A stretch of 64,000 bases of DNA, taken from positions 24,873,077 to 24,937,076 of the forward strand of contig CM028338.1 in the NCBI GenBank assembly GCA_016647705.1. The letters run 5' to 3'. Source of the stretch: Eucommia ulmoides. Taxonomy: Eukaryota > Streptophyta > Magnoliopsida > Garryales > Eucommiaceae. How positions within the stretch are numbered: position 1 is the stretch's first letter; each line of letters begins with the position of its first letter. The translations under genes and the position numbers were made by a program. The notes below the pieces were generated by a model that did no database searches, was not told the origin of the DNA, and saw nothing but the letters and a program-made list of their open reading frames with translations. Of the stretch, positions 24,600 through 37,478 are shown piece by piece.

Positions 24600-25415
24600 C
24601 TATCAACGATTAAAACCCACCAGCCTAGTCTTTGAATGTTACTAAAATAAAACTAAATCATCAAGAGCTCGATTTCCAATACATGAAATCATACTATCAA
24701 GTATTGGTCAACTTTAGGTTTATGTAACTCTGTCCCAAGCATATCCCCCGGTGGAAGACCACAACAACACATAATTCATATGTTCACATTTATAACTTAA
24801 TATTTGATTTGGGGGATTTTGATTTTTTGATCTTATCGTTGAATTATTTAATTTGTTTTAACATGCATCTTGTTCATATAACAAAATAAATCATGTCTCA
24901 TGCATCCATGCTCTTTGGGCTGAAAATAAATATAATAATAAATTTTCCCATACAAGCATATAAATGGGCTAAGATGGTCATGGACCTTTAATTCGATTTG
25001 ACTCGAGCCAGTAATCTAAATCTATATTTAATTTTTTATGTTATAATTAATTATTTTCTAAAGACGATTCATCTCATGAATCTTCTTCTTGGTGTTTTCA
25101 TTGTCTTGGCCTCAATTGCCTCATGCTCTTTTGGGCTCGCCCTTTTTATCTGTCTTCGTTGAGCCTCCTCTTCATTTTCTTAAATTACAACTAAAATTAT
25201 AACAAAATATGATAACATATTTTGGAGGGAGAAAGGAGTATCAATAGTGGAAAATACAACAAACATAAAAATGAGACAGAGCATGCAATCCCTTGAAAAA
25301 TCCTCAATAAAAAATTACAATTTTATTGGAATAAACCATTCAGCTCTAAAATTAAAATCATTAAAATAAACCAACCACATGGCTCAAACGGTTTAAGTCC
25401 ATGAACATTCCACAA

Positions 25416-25473
<58 letters not shown>

Positions 25474-27203
25474 ATATCTCATGCATAATATAAAAATATA
25501 ATTAATTCCATTATGGAAATCTAATTGGATTGCTAGAATTTCAATTCCGAAATTGAATTCATTATTTAAACATTGTCGCTACCTAATCCAATTTGTAAAC
25601 TAACAATCTATTCTTATCTAAAAAGGAATATTCGTCTAATTCTAATTCAATTTGAATTCTAGTTCAAAATAAAATAAATTATATATATAATAAATGTTAT
25701 CTCATAAAGTTTAAAGCAGAACCTAATTAAATTTGGAATTAGCATAATTACATATCTATTAATGTTTTCCCATAAAATCAAATGGAATTATTCAAAAATG
25801 TGTGACCCATTGATGTTATCCAAGATTTCAAATTCAAATTCCTTACATATTGAACTTGGATAAAATAAAAATTATTTTTTTTATAAATTATTATCTCAAT
25901 AATTAAAATGATAGTTTTAAATATGTGAACAATGAAGATCAAATTTAAAAAGATACCAAATATATTTTAGGAAGGATTTTTGAATTTGAACTCTATATTC
26001 AAAACTGCTTTGGAAAAGTCAAAGTTTGACCAACCCTAAAAAAAAATTTGAAACCCGAATCGAATGAAATCCAGGCAACGTCATAGGCCGTTGTTGGCTA
26101 CCGAAATAGATGACAACTCCTACTATAAGCCTTATGGCCTACCACCGATAGCGGTAGCAGTGCAGCTAAAGCGGCAATAGCCCAACAATAGTTGGTCATT
26201 GTGCTATGCCATCTCAATACATCAGCCAAAAGTTGTTGTTTCACGACTATTCCTAAATCGGTGTTGCAATTTGGCCACAACATCGTTCCCCCAAAATCCT
26301 TGGTTACCATTTTTAATTAATATTAAAAATATAGACAATTTTAAAATTTTTTCAGGATTTTCACGTTTTTGTTTTTATATCAGAATTTGGGAAAATTCCA
26401 AAATAACATTTTTTTTGTCAATAGTACTATGACCCAATATTTCACAATACATAATCTTTTGTTTTGCGTTAATTATGGACATGGTTCTAATAGCACTTGA
26501 AGGATACAAATATTAAAATGCCTAATTTTGTGCAGAGAGAACATTTTTTTTTTAAAAACAATGCTAATAATCTATATATCCTAAATCTCTAATCAATCTG
26601 GCATAACATAAAGAAAGTAAATATATAATGAATCTGATTGACTGAAAAGATTTTTCTCCTTAACCATGTGCTTCAGCCTCTTAGTCCGTTGATCTCGAAG
26701 CGTAATTTGATTTGGCTCTCCACAAAATGGCAGAAATATCCCACCTTTAGTAGTATCCACACAAAGAACTCAGTTTGATAGAATATATTAATTGTCTAAG
26801 AATTTGATTCTATATCGGGAGAACTAGGGTAGGTTTGAAAAGAAATCCCATGATAACAAAAATCTAAATTAAGAGTATAACTTGAAAACAAGTGGGCAGC
26901 CAAATTGTGATAGGATTGGTGGCGATTGCTTATCTATAGACTTTTATAAACTATCTTGGGTCAAAATCCTAAACTCCTTTTTTCTTATATTATATTTTTT
27001 ACCTCGTAATGCAAATTGGAATATTGTGCCAATCATCACTCTGCCCTAACCAAAGTTTTTATTTGCATCATATTAAATCTAATCACATATGACACTTACC
27101 TTTGCTGAGAGTGACAAATAATTTCTTGCATACTCGAATAGTTTCATATATGTTTCATTAAAGCCTGTGAATACCTTTGAAGCTTTGTGGCTTGAAGATA
27201 ACA
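24600..27203. other. AT-rich non-genic stretch, probably degenerate copia-type repeat
   Basis: No gene is supported. The wording at 25480-25760 (repeated ATTCCAATTTGAATT-like words) and 24600-24760 resembles old copia-type LTR sequence, but neither ends nor target duplications were found. An AT microsatellite occupies 25419-25466. The short ORFs at about 26100-26430 overlap on both strands and show no family resemblance. Confidence 0.4.
25419..25466 (+). repeat. (AT)n microsatellite
   Basis: An AT tract of about 48 bases follows CACAATGA. Confidence 0.95.
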
Positions 27204-27208
27204 CTTAT

Positions 27209-29233
27209 TGTTGGCCTATATATTTACCTAAGAGATGGGTGAATTGGGTAGTTATAAAAATTTAAACAAAGAAATTTTTAATCAAACAATTACCAATTTC
27301 ACTAACCGATTGTTATCTTGAGTTATAGTAGAAATGTGTTTATCTAACTACATAACCAAACAGATAAGGATAGAGAAATTGAACACACAGATTTATCCTA
27401 GTTTGCTAAGTTACTCCTGCCTACATCTAGTCCCGTGAGCACTCGTAGGGATTTCGCAACCTACTAACCCTGATTCTTTTCCCAGGCAAGAACCAAACCC
27501 TTACAATCCTTTTCATAGATTCAAGACTAATCTAATTCTTTTCCCAAGCTTAGAATCAAACCTTGATAATTTTCCTTTTACCAAACTCAGGGAGAGCTTA
27601 ATTCTTTTGCAAGCTAAGAATCAAACCTAACTATCTTTTTTTCCGGCTAAAAACTAACCTAATCATTTTACAAGCAGAATCAAACCTAATCCTTTTACAT
27701 TCTAAGAATCCAACACAAACCCTTATTAGACACCAACTTAATACGTCTAATACTCTCACACTCACAAATACAAAAAATATATGTTACCTCCTAGAGGAAC
27801 TTCTACCACCTCGATAAAATATATGCTCAATTAATGTCCCGATATGCAATGTGATAGAAATATTTGAGAATACAAATATAATTTTACTTGATTAAAGCAT
27901 AAATATAATATATATCAAATTTCGTAGACAAAAATCGTTTCACATTATTTTCAAGATATTAAAAAGTAGAAAAATAATTTTCACACAAAAATTACTACAA
28001 GATTAATCAGAAGATATTAATCAATTAAAGCACAATTAATTTGAGCAAGTAAACAAAAATAATCTCACAGAAATTTCTCTAAGAAGATTAAACGTAAGAC
28101 TCAAACCCGATATAACAAGAACGAAGCTTTCTTCATTGCAAAACTTTTTCTCTAAAAAATATTTTCAAAAAAATGATACTCTCTTTATGAAATAAATTAA
28201 TTTAAGCGCTTGTTTTTTATTGATATGTATTCAAATTCATAGGTCCATATATATAAATTTTAAATTATGTCTATAACGACTATTTTTCTAAACATAAGGC
28301 CATTAATGTCGTATATAGACCTCATATAATATACTCTTTCAAATCTAAACTATTTTACCTTAAAATATTCTTTAAATAACTTAATTTAGTCCCCAAAATA
28401 TTTTGATTCAAACCTCTTAAATATAGAAAGTAGCTTTTTCACTTAATCTCATAGAATCTAGTAATATAAAGACTAAACAATAAGATCTTCACAATATATG
28501 ATAGATATATGAAATATATTTAGTATCACTTAAAATTTGATTTTATAACGTTCAAAACCCTAGAATTTGGGTTGATGATCTCGAAACATTACTTGGTCAA
28601 ACAATCTGAAAACTGCACGATCAGTCGACCGATTACTCCTTTAACGGTTTATTTTTCAACCATTGACAATCAGTCGGTTGACCAGACGTCAATCGCCAAA
28701 AACACCATCATAAATCTCCCAGTCAACCTACCATCTCATCAGTCTACAATTCAGGCCTAAAACTCGATTTTCCCATCATGAATCTCCCAATCGACCGGCC
28801 ATATTGTCGGTCAACTGTCCAGGCCGAAAATCATCTCTTTTCTATTTTTAAAATATTTTCTTTAAACGACTCTTTTTTAAAAACATTTAGACTCTTAAAT
28901 TTATCACTTATTACCATAACACACATAATTCAATCAATTTAATAAGTGTCATGTGTGATTTTAATCAAGTTGCATTAAAAGCATAAAAGGTATTATTTTA
29001 CCTAGAAATATAAAAAATATTTTATGCTCCCAAAAATCTTCAATGTCTTCATTGTAACCATATTGAATCCTTTATCAAATATTATCTTGAAAACCGTCAT
29101 CAAATATTATCTTTAAAATTCATAATTTTTCTCATTTGCTCAATCATAACTTAATTCTGAAATCACTCAATAACAACATTAGTTTCGTAAAATGTTACCG
29201 TTAATTTGCCCGTCGAAACATTTAGGGCCAACA
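27209..29233 (-). repeat. 3' LTR of the copia-like element
   Basis: It starts TGTTGGCCTA and ends TTAGGGCCAACA on the plus strand. It contains a degenerate minisatellite (27470-27730) and a cluster of TCGGTTGACC-type motifs (28617-28835). Confidence 0.87.
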
Positions 29234-30299
29234 TTCTCTCTCTTTTTTATGATGACAATTAAATTTTACGTTTTCTCACAAAATATGTAACCGCGCTCCC
29301 CCTGCATATGAGGATGGGATTTTTTTAACACATTTAAGACCATAATGAGAAAAGATTTTCAAGAATATGTAGTGTTGATTATAAAATTTTATTACTCCCC
29401 TTTTCTAAATATCTTTATGACTTTATGCATGGAAAACATGAAAAACATCATAACTTCTTCCCATTTGTCATCTTAAAAAGTGGGGATGAAGGATTAAAAC
29501 ATTTATTCTAGGCACACATCATTATGCCTAGTCATTCCCAAAACCCCGAATAATTTTCAAAAAATTTAATTGTCATAAGTTTGGAAACCAAAATTATAGA
29601 AAAATTATGCTTCTTAGAAAACAATATTTTTAAAACCATAACTATTGAAGGTTAAATTTTGAAACCCATATTTTCAATCCTTTAAGATTCAATGCAAAAA
29701 TTCAAAATTTTGATATAAACCAATTAATTCTAAATGAAGCTCATAGTGGAAAAGTCAGATTTTATTTCAAATTTTTTTGAGCAATTTAAAGCATCAACAT
29801 TTTCATAAAATCTAATCTTATTTATATGGATCATTTTGAGGCAATGTATGATATTAAGCATAAAATGATCAAAATATATCCAACCAAACTAATATCCAAA
29901 ATGATAATATCATCCATATATTTAATAACTACTAAATGTTCATCACCAAACTTACCTTACTATTATAGACCGAAAAGTTTGAAGCTTAATATTACAAATT
30001 AATAGATAGTTCAAGGAAATGGACCGATATCAGAAAAGGGATAATATGGGCCAAGAGAGCTACCGGGCGGTGGTGGCTGGCAATACGAACTTGATTAACT
30101 CGGTTGTTCCTGGAGGCATCTGCTAATAGTAGGAGCTTGACGGTCCAGTTATTCCGAGAGGCATGTGCACATTGTACGGCTAAAAATTATGCATTATCCC
30201 ATGGAGTTGCTCCATTGAGTTTGAAATTCTCCCCATCTACAGATTCATTGATGTTTTACATTCTCCCAACCAGCGTGGAGATTTTATCGAGCCTTTCAT

Positions 30300-31178
30300 T
30301 TATACCATGAAGCCTCCAATCAACCACTTCAATATACTGTTGGAAGTTATCAAATTGATCATGTAAATGATCCATTCTTTGATACATTCATTCAAACCCC
30401 TTGGCTCTTCTTCTCTCTCAACTTTTATTTCTCTTTCTTCTCCTCTTATTCTAACCCATCTCTTCCACACAAGTTCATAACCTATTAAAATGACACGATT
30501 TGAATTCAAACGATATGAACACGTCATAACATATGCAAGGCAATCATCATCAGTAGGGACCCCAAAAGTTACCAGAATTCTTTGAATAGTATCACCAAAG
30601 GCAAAACCCGTGAGGACACTAATATTTCATATGCTCAAACATGAGATATGAAAGATCAATTTTTTGTACCATTTAAAATCGATGACAAAAGATACAAGTC
30701 AAAATCAGTAATATTCGCATGATTTCAACTGCGTGGATCAATAAAATAAGTAATTATGGAGTGGAGAATCCTATTTTCTAAACTCAGAGCCCCAACCTTG
30801 ACATCAGTAATATTTAAATTTCTTCAAGCGGGATTAACATTAAAAATTGACAAAATCCAATAGGAATTGTTTAAAGAGAAAACAGTCCCTCTAGGAAATT
30901 GCAGAGTATTAACAAAATCTTCTAGTGACAGTTCAATCTTCACCCCCACTAACATATGAACAAAGTCTATCATGCACAATCTTCAAATTAGAGTAAAACA
31001 TTTTCACCCAATGTGAAAACCAAGGATTACTTTGCGATAAAAATTCACTCCACCCTAATCCATTAAACCTCTCCTCTATATTAATATGATTATTTCTCAA
31101 ATTAAAAAAATTCAACAAGCCTACCACAAACAAGCCTTCGTTTGTTAATGTCCTTATTAAATTTCTTCTTATTTTCAT
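30300..31178 (-). pseudogene. Accessory ORF region of the copia-like element (fossil)
   Basis: The reading at 30933-31178 includes GLGWSEFLSQSNPWF and WVKMFYSNL. It resembles the putative plant transposon protein pattern seen in the Athila post-pol ORF (RGWEQF ... VREFYANI). It lies between the gag-like region and the 3' LTR, where pol would be expected. The function of this domain is unknown. The region is broken. Confidence 0.5.
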
Positions 31179-31549
31179 TACTTAGAAAATAAACTTCATC
31201 AAAATCGAGCTTTTTCTTATTCTTTCTTTTTCTTACTACCTGCTTAACCCCCATAATCAAGAAATCAAACAATCTAAGTAAGATATTCCAACCCTAATAC
31301 AAGAAATTACAATAACCAAGAGATTTTATGCAAACCAAGGTCGAATCAAGCACAAAAGTGAAATAGATCTTACTTGAAATTCTAACACCCCTTGAACATC
31401 TTGAGACCACGCAATCCTCTTTCAAAATGCTCATATTTGACTAAAAAATGAAGAACGTTTCGAGTTTGATTGAAGATGAACCATCCTAGGTAAATGAATC
31501 TCAAAAAGAAGATGAAAATAATCGGTTAAATGAAGAAAATGACCTAGGT

Positions 31550-31685
31550 TTGGCAATATGTCGGTCAACAGTCGGTTGACCAAGAAAATAAGTGGTTGAC
31601 CAGCCTTTATCTAAAATTTTCCCCAAGTCCTTGTCGCATTTTTTTGGTTGACCGGTAACCTTGGAAGTTGACTGAATAGACTAAA
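31550..31685 (-). repeat. GGTTGACC motif cluster in the interior
   Basis: Several copies of GGTTGACC/GGTCAAC occur between 31560 and 31680. They are the same words as in the U3 clusters of this family's LTRs. Confidence 0.75.
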
Positions 31686-32299
31686 TTTTGATCTTTTTTT
31701 ATTCTACTTAGCCTCAATCGTTTCTCAATGGATCCGCATAAATATTTATTTTAAAAACTCATTTTAAAATGTTAAATTAACAAACACAACTAATAAATAA
31801 AAATATAAATCTAATTAGTAGAAAAATGCAACGCATTTGTCTCCATAACAAAATTTATATATTTATACTTTAAAAAAAATTGACATACCTGATTCATCCT
31901 TGGGAGCCATTGGTGTATGTACTTTAGTTTGATGATCAACATGACTCTTGGTTTCCTTTGTATCAACTAATTGATCAGACTTGATATTCTGAATAAATCT
32001 AGTTGATTCACCTTCATAATGTCTTTTTTTTTAAGACTATCTCTTTATCATCTTTAGTAACAATCTCTTTGCTTTTTTGGGATACTTGAGATTGATTAGT
32101 CTTATTACGATCTGCAATGACTTTATACACCAGCTTCTTCTAATTTTGAACTTGTACTTATTTTCAGTGAATATCATTGGTTTGTCTCCCATGCTGAAGT
32201 TGTGACTTTCTGAAATCATTCACTTTATATCTTTGTATATCATATCAATTCAGCAAATGTTACATCTTTTCTTTGCAAATAATTTTCGGTTATCCTCCT

Positions 32300-33100
32300 T
32301 GGTCTGTAAAATCTATCATTCACACCTACATTAAAATTTTAATTTCTAGGTATCCAGTTATTTCTAGATCCAAGTGGGTAACCATGCAATTAGTAATACC
32401 ACTTTTCAAGATGACCAAATTTTCCACAATAATAACATCTAAAATTATTTAAGCGCTTCTTAGGATGATCAACTTTCTGTGTAGGAGCACGATACTGATA
32501 CCGATGCTGAGAGTTGTCTCAAGGTCTACTAGTTTTTCAAAAACTTAAGTTTTCTTAATATTCTTTAATTTATCAACATCCTCATAAAGTTTTTTTTAAA
32601 GTCTTTTCAAGTGAGTATTCCAATGAACTAACATTCACCTGAAGACTAAAATTTATCTTTTGCATAAATTTAATATCATTTTTAAGAATTCAAAAATCAT
32701 TTTCAACAGAATAAATTTTCACACGAGCTCTATCAAGTTCACACCTTGTATCGTCTAATTCAATATTTAAAGCCTCATTTAAAGTTTCAAGATTTCTAGA
32801 ATTCAAAACACCTTGTTAAAGATTTGAAACTTCATTTTTTAGAAAAATATTTTCTTCTTCAAGAAACTCAACTTTTTCAAGAAGAGTGCTTATCTCAGAT
32901 AGAGTATTTAAAAATTTAGTAGTTTCAAAATATTTGTCTGAATTCTTCTTCGTAAGAGATTTGAAAGTACTAAATTTTTTGTTTTCAAGAGTTGTAATTT
33001 TTTGTAAAAGATTTATATTTTCTTTACCAAAAACATATGTAAGAGTAATCAATTTCTCAATAGCCCTATCAACAGCCTTATTATCACTATCTCTATCATT
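32300..33100 (-). pseudogene. Gag-like region with coiled coil and zinc knuckle (fossil)
   Basis: A leucine-, glutamate- and lysine-rich stretch at 32816-33052 (LLEKVEFLEEENIFLKNEV) looks like a coiled coil. Further on, at about 32400-32440, the words RCYYCGKFGHLEK form a zinc-knuckle neighbourhood of the kind found in copia SIRE-type gag. Position just after the primer site fits gag. The region is broken. Confidence 0.6.
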
Positions 33101-33215
33101 CTAACTAATAGAGCATTGATTACTAGAACAATCAGGAGATACACATAAAACATTTTCTCAGTACAATCCATGTGATCGTGTTAGCTAGGATATTAAGCCT
33201 ATTCAACTAAAACTA

Positions 33216-33228
33216 GCTCTGATACTAA
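33216..33228 (-). promoter_or_regulatory. Primer-binding site of the copia-like element
   Basis: The minus strand reads TTAGTATCAGAGC a few bases after the LTR end at 33233. It resembles the Met-tRNA primer site TGGTATCAGAGC. Confidence 0.75.
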
Positions 33229-33232
33229 TTAT

Positions 33233-34910
33233 TGTTCAAAAATCTATCCAAGAGAGATGGTGAATTGGATAGTTATAAAATTTTAACAAATAAATTATTA
33301 ATCAAGCAATAATCAATTTTCCTACCCGATTGTTATCTTGAGTTATAGCAGAAACATATTTATCTAAATACACAACCAAACAGATAGGGATAGAGAAATT
33401 AAAAATACAGATTTATCTTGGTTCGACAAGCTACTCTTACTTAATTCTAGTCCTTTGATCTCCCACAGGGATTTCGCAATTCACTAACCTTGATTCCTTT
33501 TCCAGGTAGGAACCAAACCCTTACAATATTTTTCATAGGTTCAGGACTAACCTAATTATTTTTCCAGGCTCAGAATTAAACCTTTATAAAAAAAATTTAC
33601 TAGATTTGAGAAGAACCTAATTCTTTTGCAGGCTAATAATCAAACCTAATTATCTTTTTACCAGACTAAAGACTAACTTAATCCATTTACAGAAAAAATC
33701 TAACCTAATCTTTTTATAGTCTAAGAATCAAACCTAAACTCCGATTGGACACTGACCCAATATATTTAATCCTCTCACACTCACAAATAAAAAAAATATA
33801 TATGTTTCTTTGCATAGAAGCTTCTACCACCGCGATACAATATATGCTTAATTAATATCCCTATATACTATGTGATAGAATTATGTGAGAATACAAATCT
33901 GATTTTACCCAATTAAAGCACAAAGATAATATAAATCAGATTTCACAAACAAAAATCGTTTCACAGGATTTTCAGAATATTCAAAACTAGAAAATGATTT
34001 TTCACACAACAATTACTACAAGCTCAATCAAAAAATATTAATCAATTAAAGCACAATTAATTGAGTAAGTAAATAAGAACAATCTTACCGAGATTTCTTT
34101 CAGAAGATCAAACGTATGAATCAAATCCAGTATAACAAGAATGACACTTTCTTCAATGCAGATTTTTTTTCTCAAAAATACTTTAAAAAAATGATAATTT
34201 GTTTATGAATAGGTAGGTTTAAACTCTTGTTCTTGATTTATATGTACTCAAATTCATAGGTCCATATATACATATATATATCAAACTATGCCTATAACGC
34301 TATTTTTCACCACATAAGACCATTAATGTCATTTATAAACCCAATATAATATACTCTTTTAAATCTAAAATATTTAAACTGCTCAATTTAGTCCCCAAAA
34401 CTTTTGATTGAACCCCTTAAATATAGATATTAGTTTTTTAAGTTAATCTCATATAATCAAGTAATATAAGGACTAAATATTAAGATCTTCAAAATATATG
34501 AATCATATTCAAAACCCTTAAAATATGATTTTATAATAATCAAAACCATAGGATTTGGGTTGAAGATCTCAAAAAGTGACTTGGTCAAACATTCTAAAAA
34601 CTGTACGATCGGTTGACCGGTTGCTCCTTTAATGGTTCATTTTTTATCCGTTCACAACTAGTCGGTCGACTACAAATTAGAAATACAAAAAATATTTTTT
34701 GCTCCAAAAAAAATATTCAATGTCTTCATTACAACCATCTTAAATCCTTTGTCAAATATTATCTTGAAAACCATCATCAAATATTATCTTTGAAATTCAT
34801 TTTTTTTCTCATTTGCTCAATTGAAACTCAATTCTAAAATCACTCAATAGCAACATTAGTTCTGCAAAATATCAATGCTAATTTATCCATCAAAACATGT
34901 AGGGTCAACA
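33233..34910 (-). repeat. 5' LTR of the copia-like element
   Basis: It is homologous to 27209-29233 but shorter. It starts TGTTCAAAAATC and ends AGGGTCAACA on the plus strand. Motifs of the GGTTGACC/GTCGGTCGAC type remain at 34605-34675. Confidence 0.85.
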
Positions 34911-34915
34911 CTTAT

Positions 34916-35218
34916 TATTATAAAAGTATAGAAACACATCTATATGATTATCGAGTACCTTAAGCCTAAAGATTACAAATACCATCATAACTCTAATATT
35001 CCACTTTGACATTGTGCAAAATCATCATGTGGAGTATCTAGGATGATCACGTTTAGGTCCTTCTGGTTGTTCTAATCTCACACTACGGGTTTCGAGATTC
35101 ACTATTCTTCAAGAAAAAACACCTCACAAACCAACCTAACTGAATTATTAAGTCCTAATTTAACAATTCTACCTGACTTGGAACATTTAGAATATAAGTT
35201 ACAAAAATGTCTATAATA
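34916..35218. other. Short non-genic interval
   Basis: This 300-bp AT-rich stretch lies between two target duplications. No gene or recognisable repeat was seen. Confidence 0.5.
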
Positions 35219-35639
35219 TCACTTGTTGAATATAATGGTTTGATGAATAATAAAACGTTGATATTTTATAAAACTAATGTTATTATTGAGTGATTTCAAA
35301 TTAAAAGTTCCATAGGCTGAAATGAGAAAAAACAATTCATGTAATTTGATTAAGAAGAGGAATCGTGGAACAATATGTAACAGGTGATGAAAATGATGAA
35401 GTCGTGAAGAGTATTGAAGACAACTAGGTAAAAACCACTATTTACTTATGTACTCTTAATATAACCCGAATTAGGATCAAACATGACACTTTAAAATAAA
35501 TTAATCTTATTTGTGTTGTGATTATTTTAGGGGTCTAAAGTGTGTTTCATAGTGTGCTAAGTATGTGAAATGGTTTTGGTTAAGGACCTAATCGAAAAAT
35601 TGGTTTTAATGCTTAAAATGATGATTTTTCGGGTTAATT

Positions 35640-36060
35640 CGATCGATCAGCGAAAAGGGTTGGTCAACTAACCAAAATAGTATATTTTGGAAGTGGAATA
35701 GGGTGATCTACTGTTCCATTTGGTCAACCAACAAGGAGGGTCGATCGACTGATGAAAATAGTAGCTGAAATTGGAAGAAGTGAAGACCTTTTGGTCTAAT
35801 CGGTCAACCGATCGAAATGGTCGGTCAACCAACCAAACAAGCACAACGGTCAATTTAGTGACTATTGTGAGATGTCGATTAACCGACGACAAGAGTGGGG
35901 ACCTTCTGGTCTAACCGGTCAACCGATTTAAATGGTGGTTAACCGACTGGACAAGCACAATGGTCAATTTAGTGACTGTTGTGAGAGGTCAGTCAACCGA
36001 CGACAGGAAGCCAATCAACTGATATGGTTAGTCAAAAAAATTGACTGACTTGTTTCTGGT
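35640..36060 (+). repeat. GGTCAACCGA/GGTTGACC motif cluster in U3
   Basis: More than a dozen copies of GGTCAACCGA, GTCGACC or near variants occur. Part is a duplicated block of about 130 bp (about 35785-35880 and 35905-36005) sharing ACAAGCACAA and GGTCAATTTAGTGACT. The cluster lies 0.4-0.8 kb from the LTR start, upstream of the TATA box. Confidence 0.88.
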
Positions 36061-36359
36061 CAATCCAATTTGGTTTTGATAATTCCAAGGTTTTTTTAAG
36101 AGAATTTTAAATATTTTTGTTATATATCATGAAATATGAGATACTTAGTTAATTGGTCCATTCAATTAAATATTCTTTCGATTAAAGTGATTAAATACTT
36201 CATATTTTTATAGATTCTGATTTAAAAATGTTTTACAAACCAAAATGAGTTTTTTCAAGAATATTTTTAAATGAAAAATATCTATTTTGAATATATATGA
36301 TATATGGGGTCTTGGGATGTCATGTTTAGTGATGACATTTGAAAACTAGGGTTAGAGGT

Positions 36360-36369
36360 CTATTTATAG
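36360..36369 (+). promoter_or_regulatory. TATA box of the solo LTR
   Basis: CTATTTATAGAG lies about 1.14 kb into the LTR, downstream of the palindrome cluster. The nested relative at 41542 has a similar word (TTTAAATAGAC) near 42575. Confidence 0.55.
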
Positions 36370-36889
36370 AGACGTGCGGGATTGAAATTAGACACATCAA
36401 GAACATTAGCCTTCTATCATTCTAAGAGAGATTTTATCTTTGATATTTATAAAGTGAGATTATATTCGAAATTCTTGATCTAAGGCGCTTATTGTCCTGT
36501 TATCGGTTTGTGTTCTTTATTGCGAAATCGTTATTACTTTGGATAAATCTCGGTGAGATCCTTCCAAACTTTTTTTATTGCTTTCTTATATTATTACTTA
36601 TTTATTGCTTGGTTAAGGTGTTTTAGAAAAATCGTTTTTAAACTAAATTCTTAAATATTTTAAATGATTTTTGTTGAAAAATCTGATTACGTGCTACATG
36701 TGTGCTACCCGTTTTTTAAAAATCAGATTTGTTTGCCTCATTTGTGTTTATCACGTAGTATTATTCGAGACATTAATTAAGTATAATTGTGTTAAGGTGA
36801 TAGAAACTCTTTATGGGAAGAAACTGATAAAACTTTTGTACTTGTGAGTTTGAGTGGATTAGACACTTTAGGTCGGTGTCTAATCAGGA

Positions 36890-37210
36890 TAGCTAGGTTT
36901 TAATCTTTAACCTAAGAAAAAGATTTGGGTTTAATATTTAGTCTAAAAATGGATTAGGGTTTGATCTTTAGCCTACAAAAAAAATTAGGTTAGTCATTAG
37001 CCTTTGAAAAGATTAGGTTTTAATTCTTCCTGTAATAGAATTAGTGTGATTGTAAAGGTTCTTCCTAAGCCTATGAAAATTATAAGTGTAATAGTGGTAG
37101 GTTGATTCTTAGCCTGTAAAATAATCATATATGTAAAGGTTGATTCTGAGCCTATGAAAAGAATTGAGATTGTAAGAGTTTGGTTCCTACTTATGAAAGG
37201 AATCGGGGGT
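36890..37210 (+). repeat. Degenerate minisatellite in U5 of the copia-like LTR
   Basis: About eight copies of a 30-45 bp unit occur, built on GATTAGGTTTTGATTCTTAG followed by CCTATGAAAA, with much variation. The reverse complement is present at 27470-27730, 33480-33740 and 40870-41220, and another copy lies at 43080-43380. It is therefore a fixed part of this LTR. Confidence 0.8.
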
Positions 37211-37478
37211 TTAGTGGATTAAAAATCTCCGTGGAGCTCAAGGGACTGGACGTAGGTAAGGTTACTTGCTGAATCAAGATAAATCTGTGTGTTACATTGT
37301 TTATTCTTTTCTAATTGTGTGGGTGTGAATTTAGATTAAACATATTTTTGCCACTAATCAAAAAAATAATCAATTTAGGATAATTGAGATTTTGTGCTAT
37401 AGTATTTAATTGTTTAAATTTTTAACTACCTAATTCATCCCTCCCTTCTTTGATAGCTCTTTGGGCCAACATCACTCT

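Larger units (their letters stand above)
27209..34910 (-). mobile_element. Copia-like (SIRE/Maximus-type) LTR element lacking recognisable pol (fossil)
   Basis: Two direct repeats, 27209-29233 and 33233-34910, are bounded by TGTTGGCC ... GGGCCAACA. The 5-bp target duplication CTTAT (27204-27208 and 34911-34915) is perfect. The minus-strand primer site (33216-33228, TTAGTATCAGAGC) and polypurine tract (AAAAAAGAGAGAGAA next to 29233) set the orientation. The 4-kb interior has a gag-like coiled coil and zinc-knuckle region and an accessory ORF, but no RT or integrase. The LTRs differ by roughly 15-20 percent by eye, so it is old. It is broken and probably non-autonomous. Confidence 0.85.
35224..37473 (+). 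mobile_element. Solo LTR of the copia-like family (fossil)
   Basis: It starts TGTTGAATATAATGG and ends GGGCCAACA, and is homologous along its length to the reverse complement of the LTRs at 27209 and 33233. The target duplication TCACT is perfect (35219-35223 and 37474-37478). No internal region is present, so it is a product of LTR-LTR recombination. It carries a dense palindrome cluster (35640-36060), a TATA box (36360-36369) and a U5 minisatellite (36890-37210). Confidence 0.9.

Noticed and set aside
26098-26432. Overlapping opposite-strand ORFs of 70-77 codons
   Set aside because: No conserved words. They overlap each other on opposite strands in non-genic sequence.
35640-36060. Spaced short repeats considered as a CRISPR-like or iteron array
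   Set aside because: Words are only 8-10 bp, spacing is irregular, and the cluster recurs inside LTRs of a plant retroelement. No CRISPR features exist.
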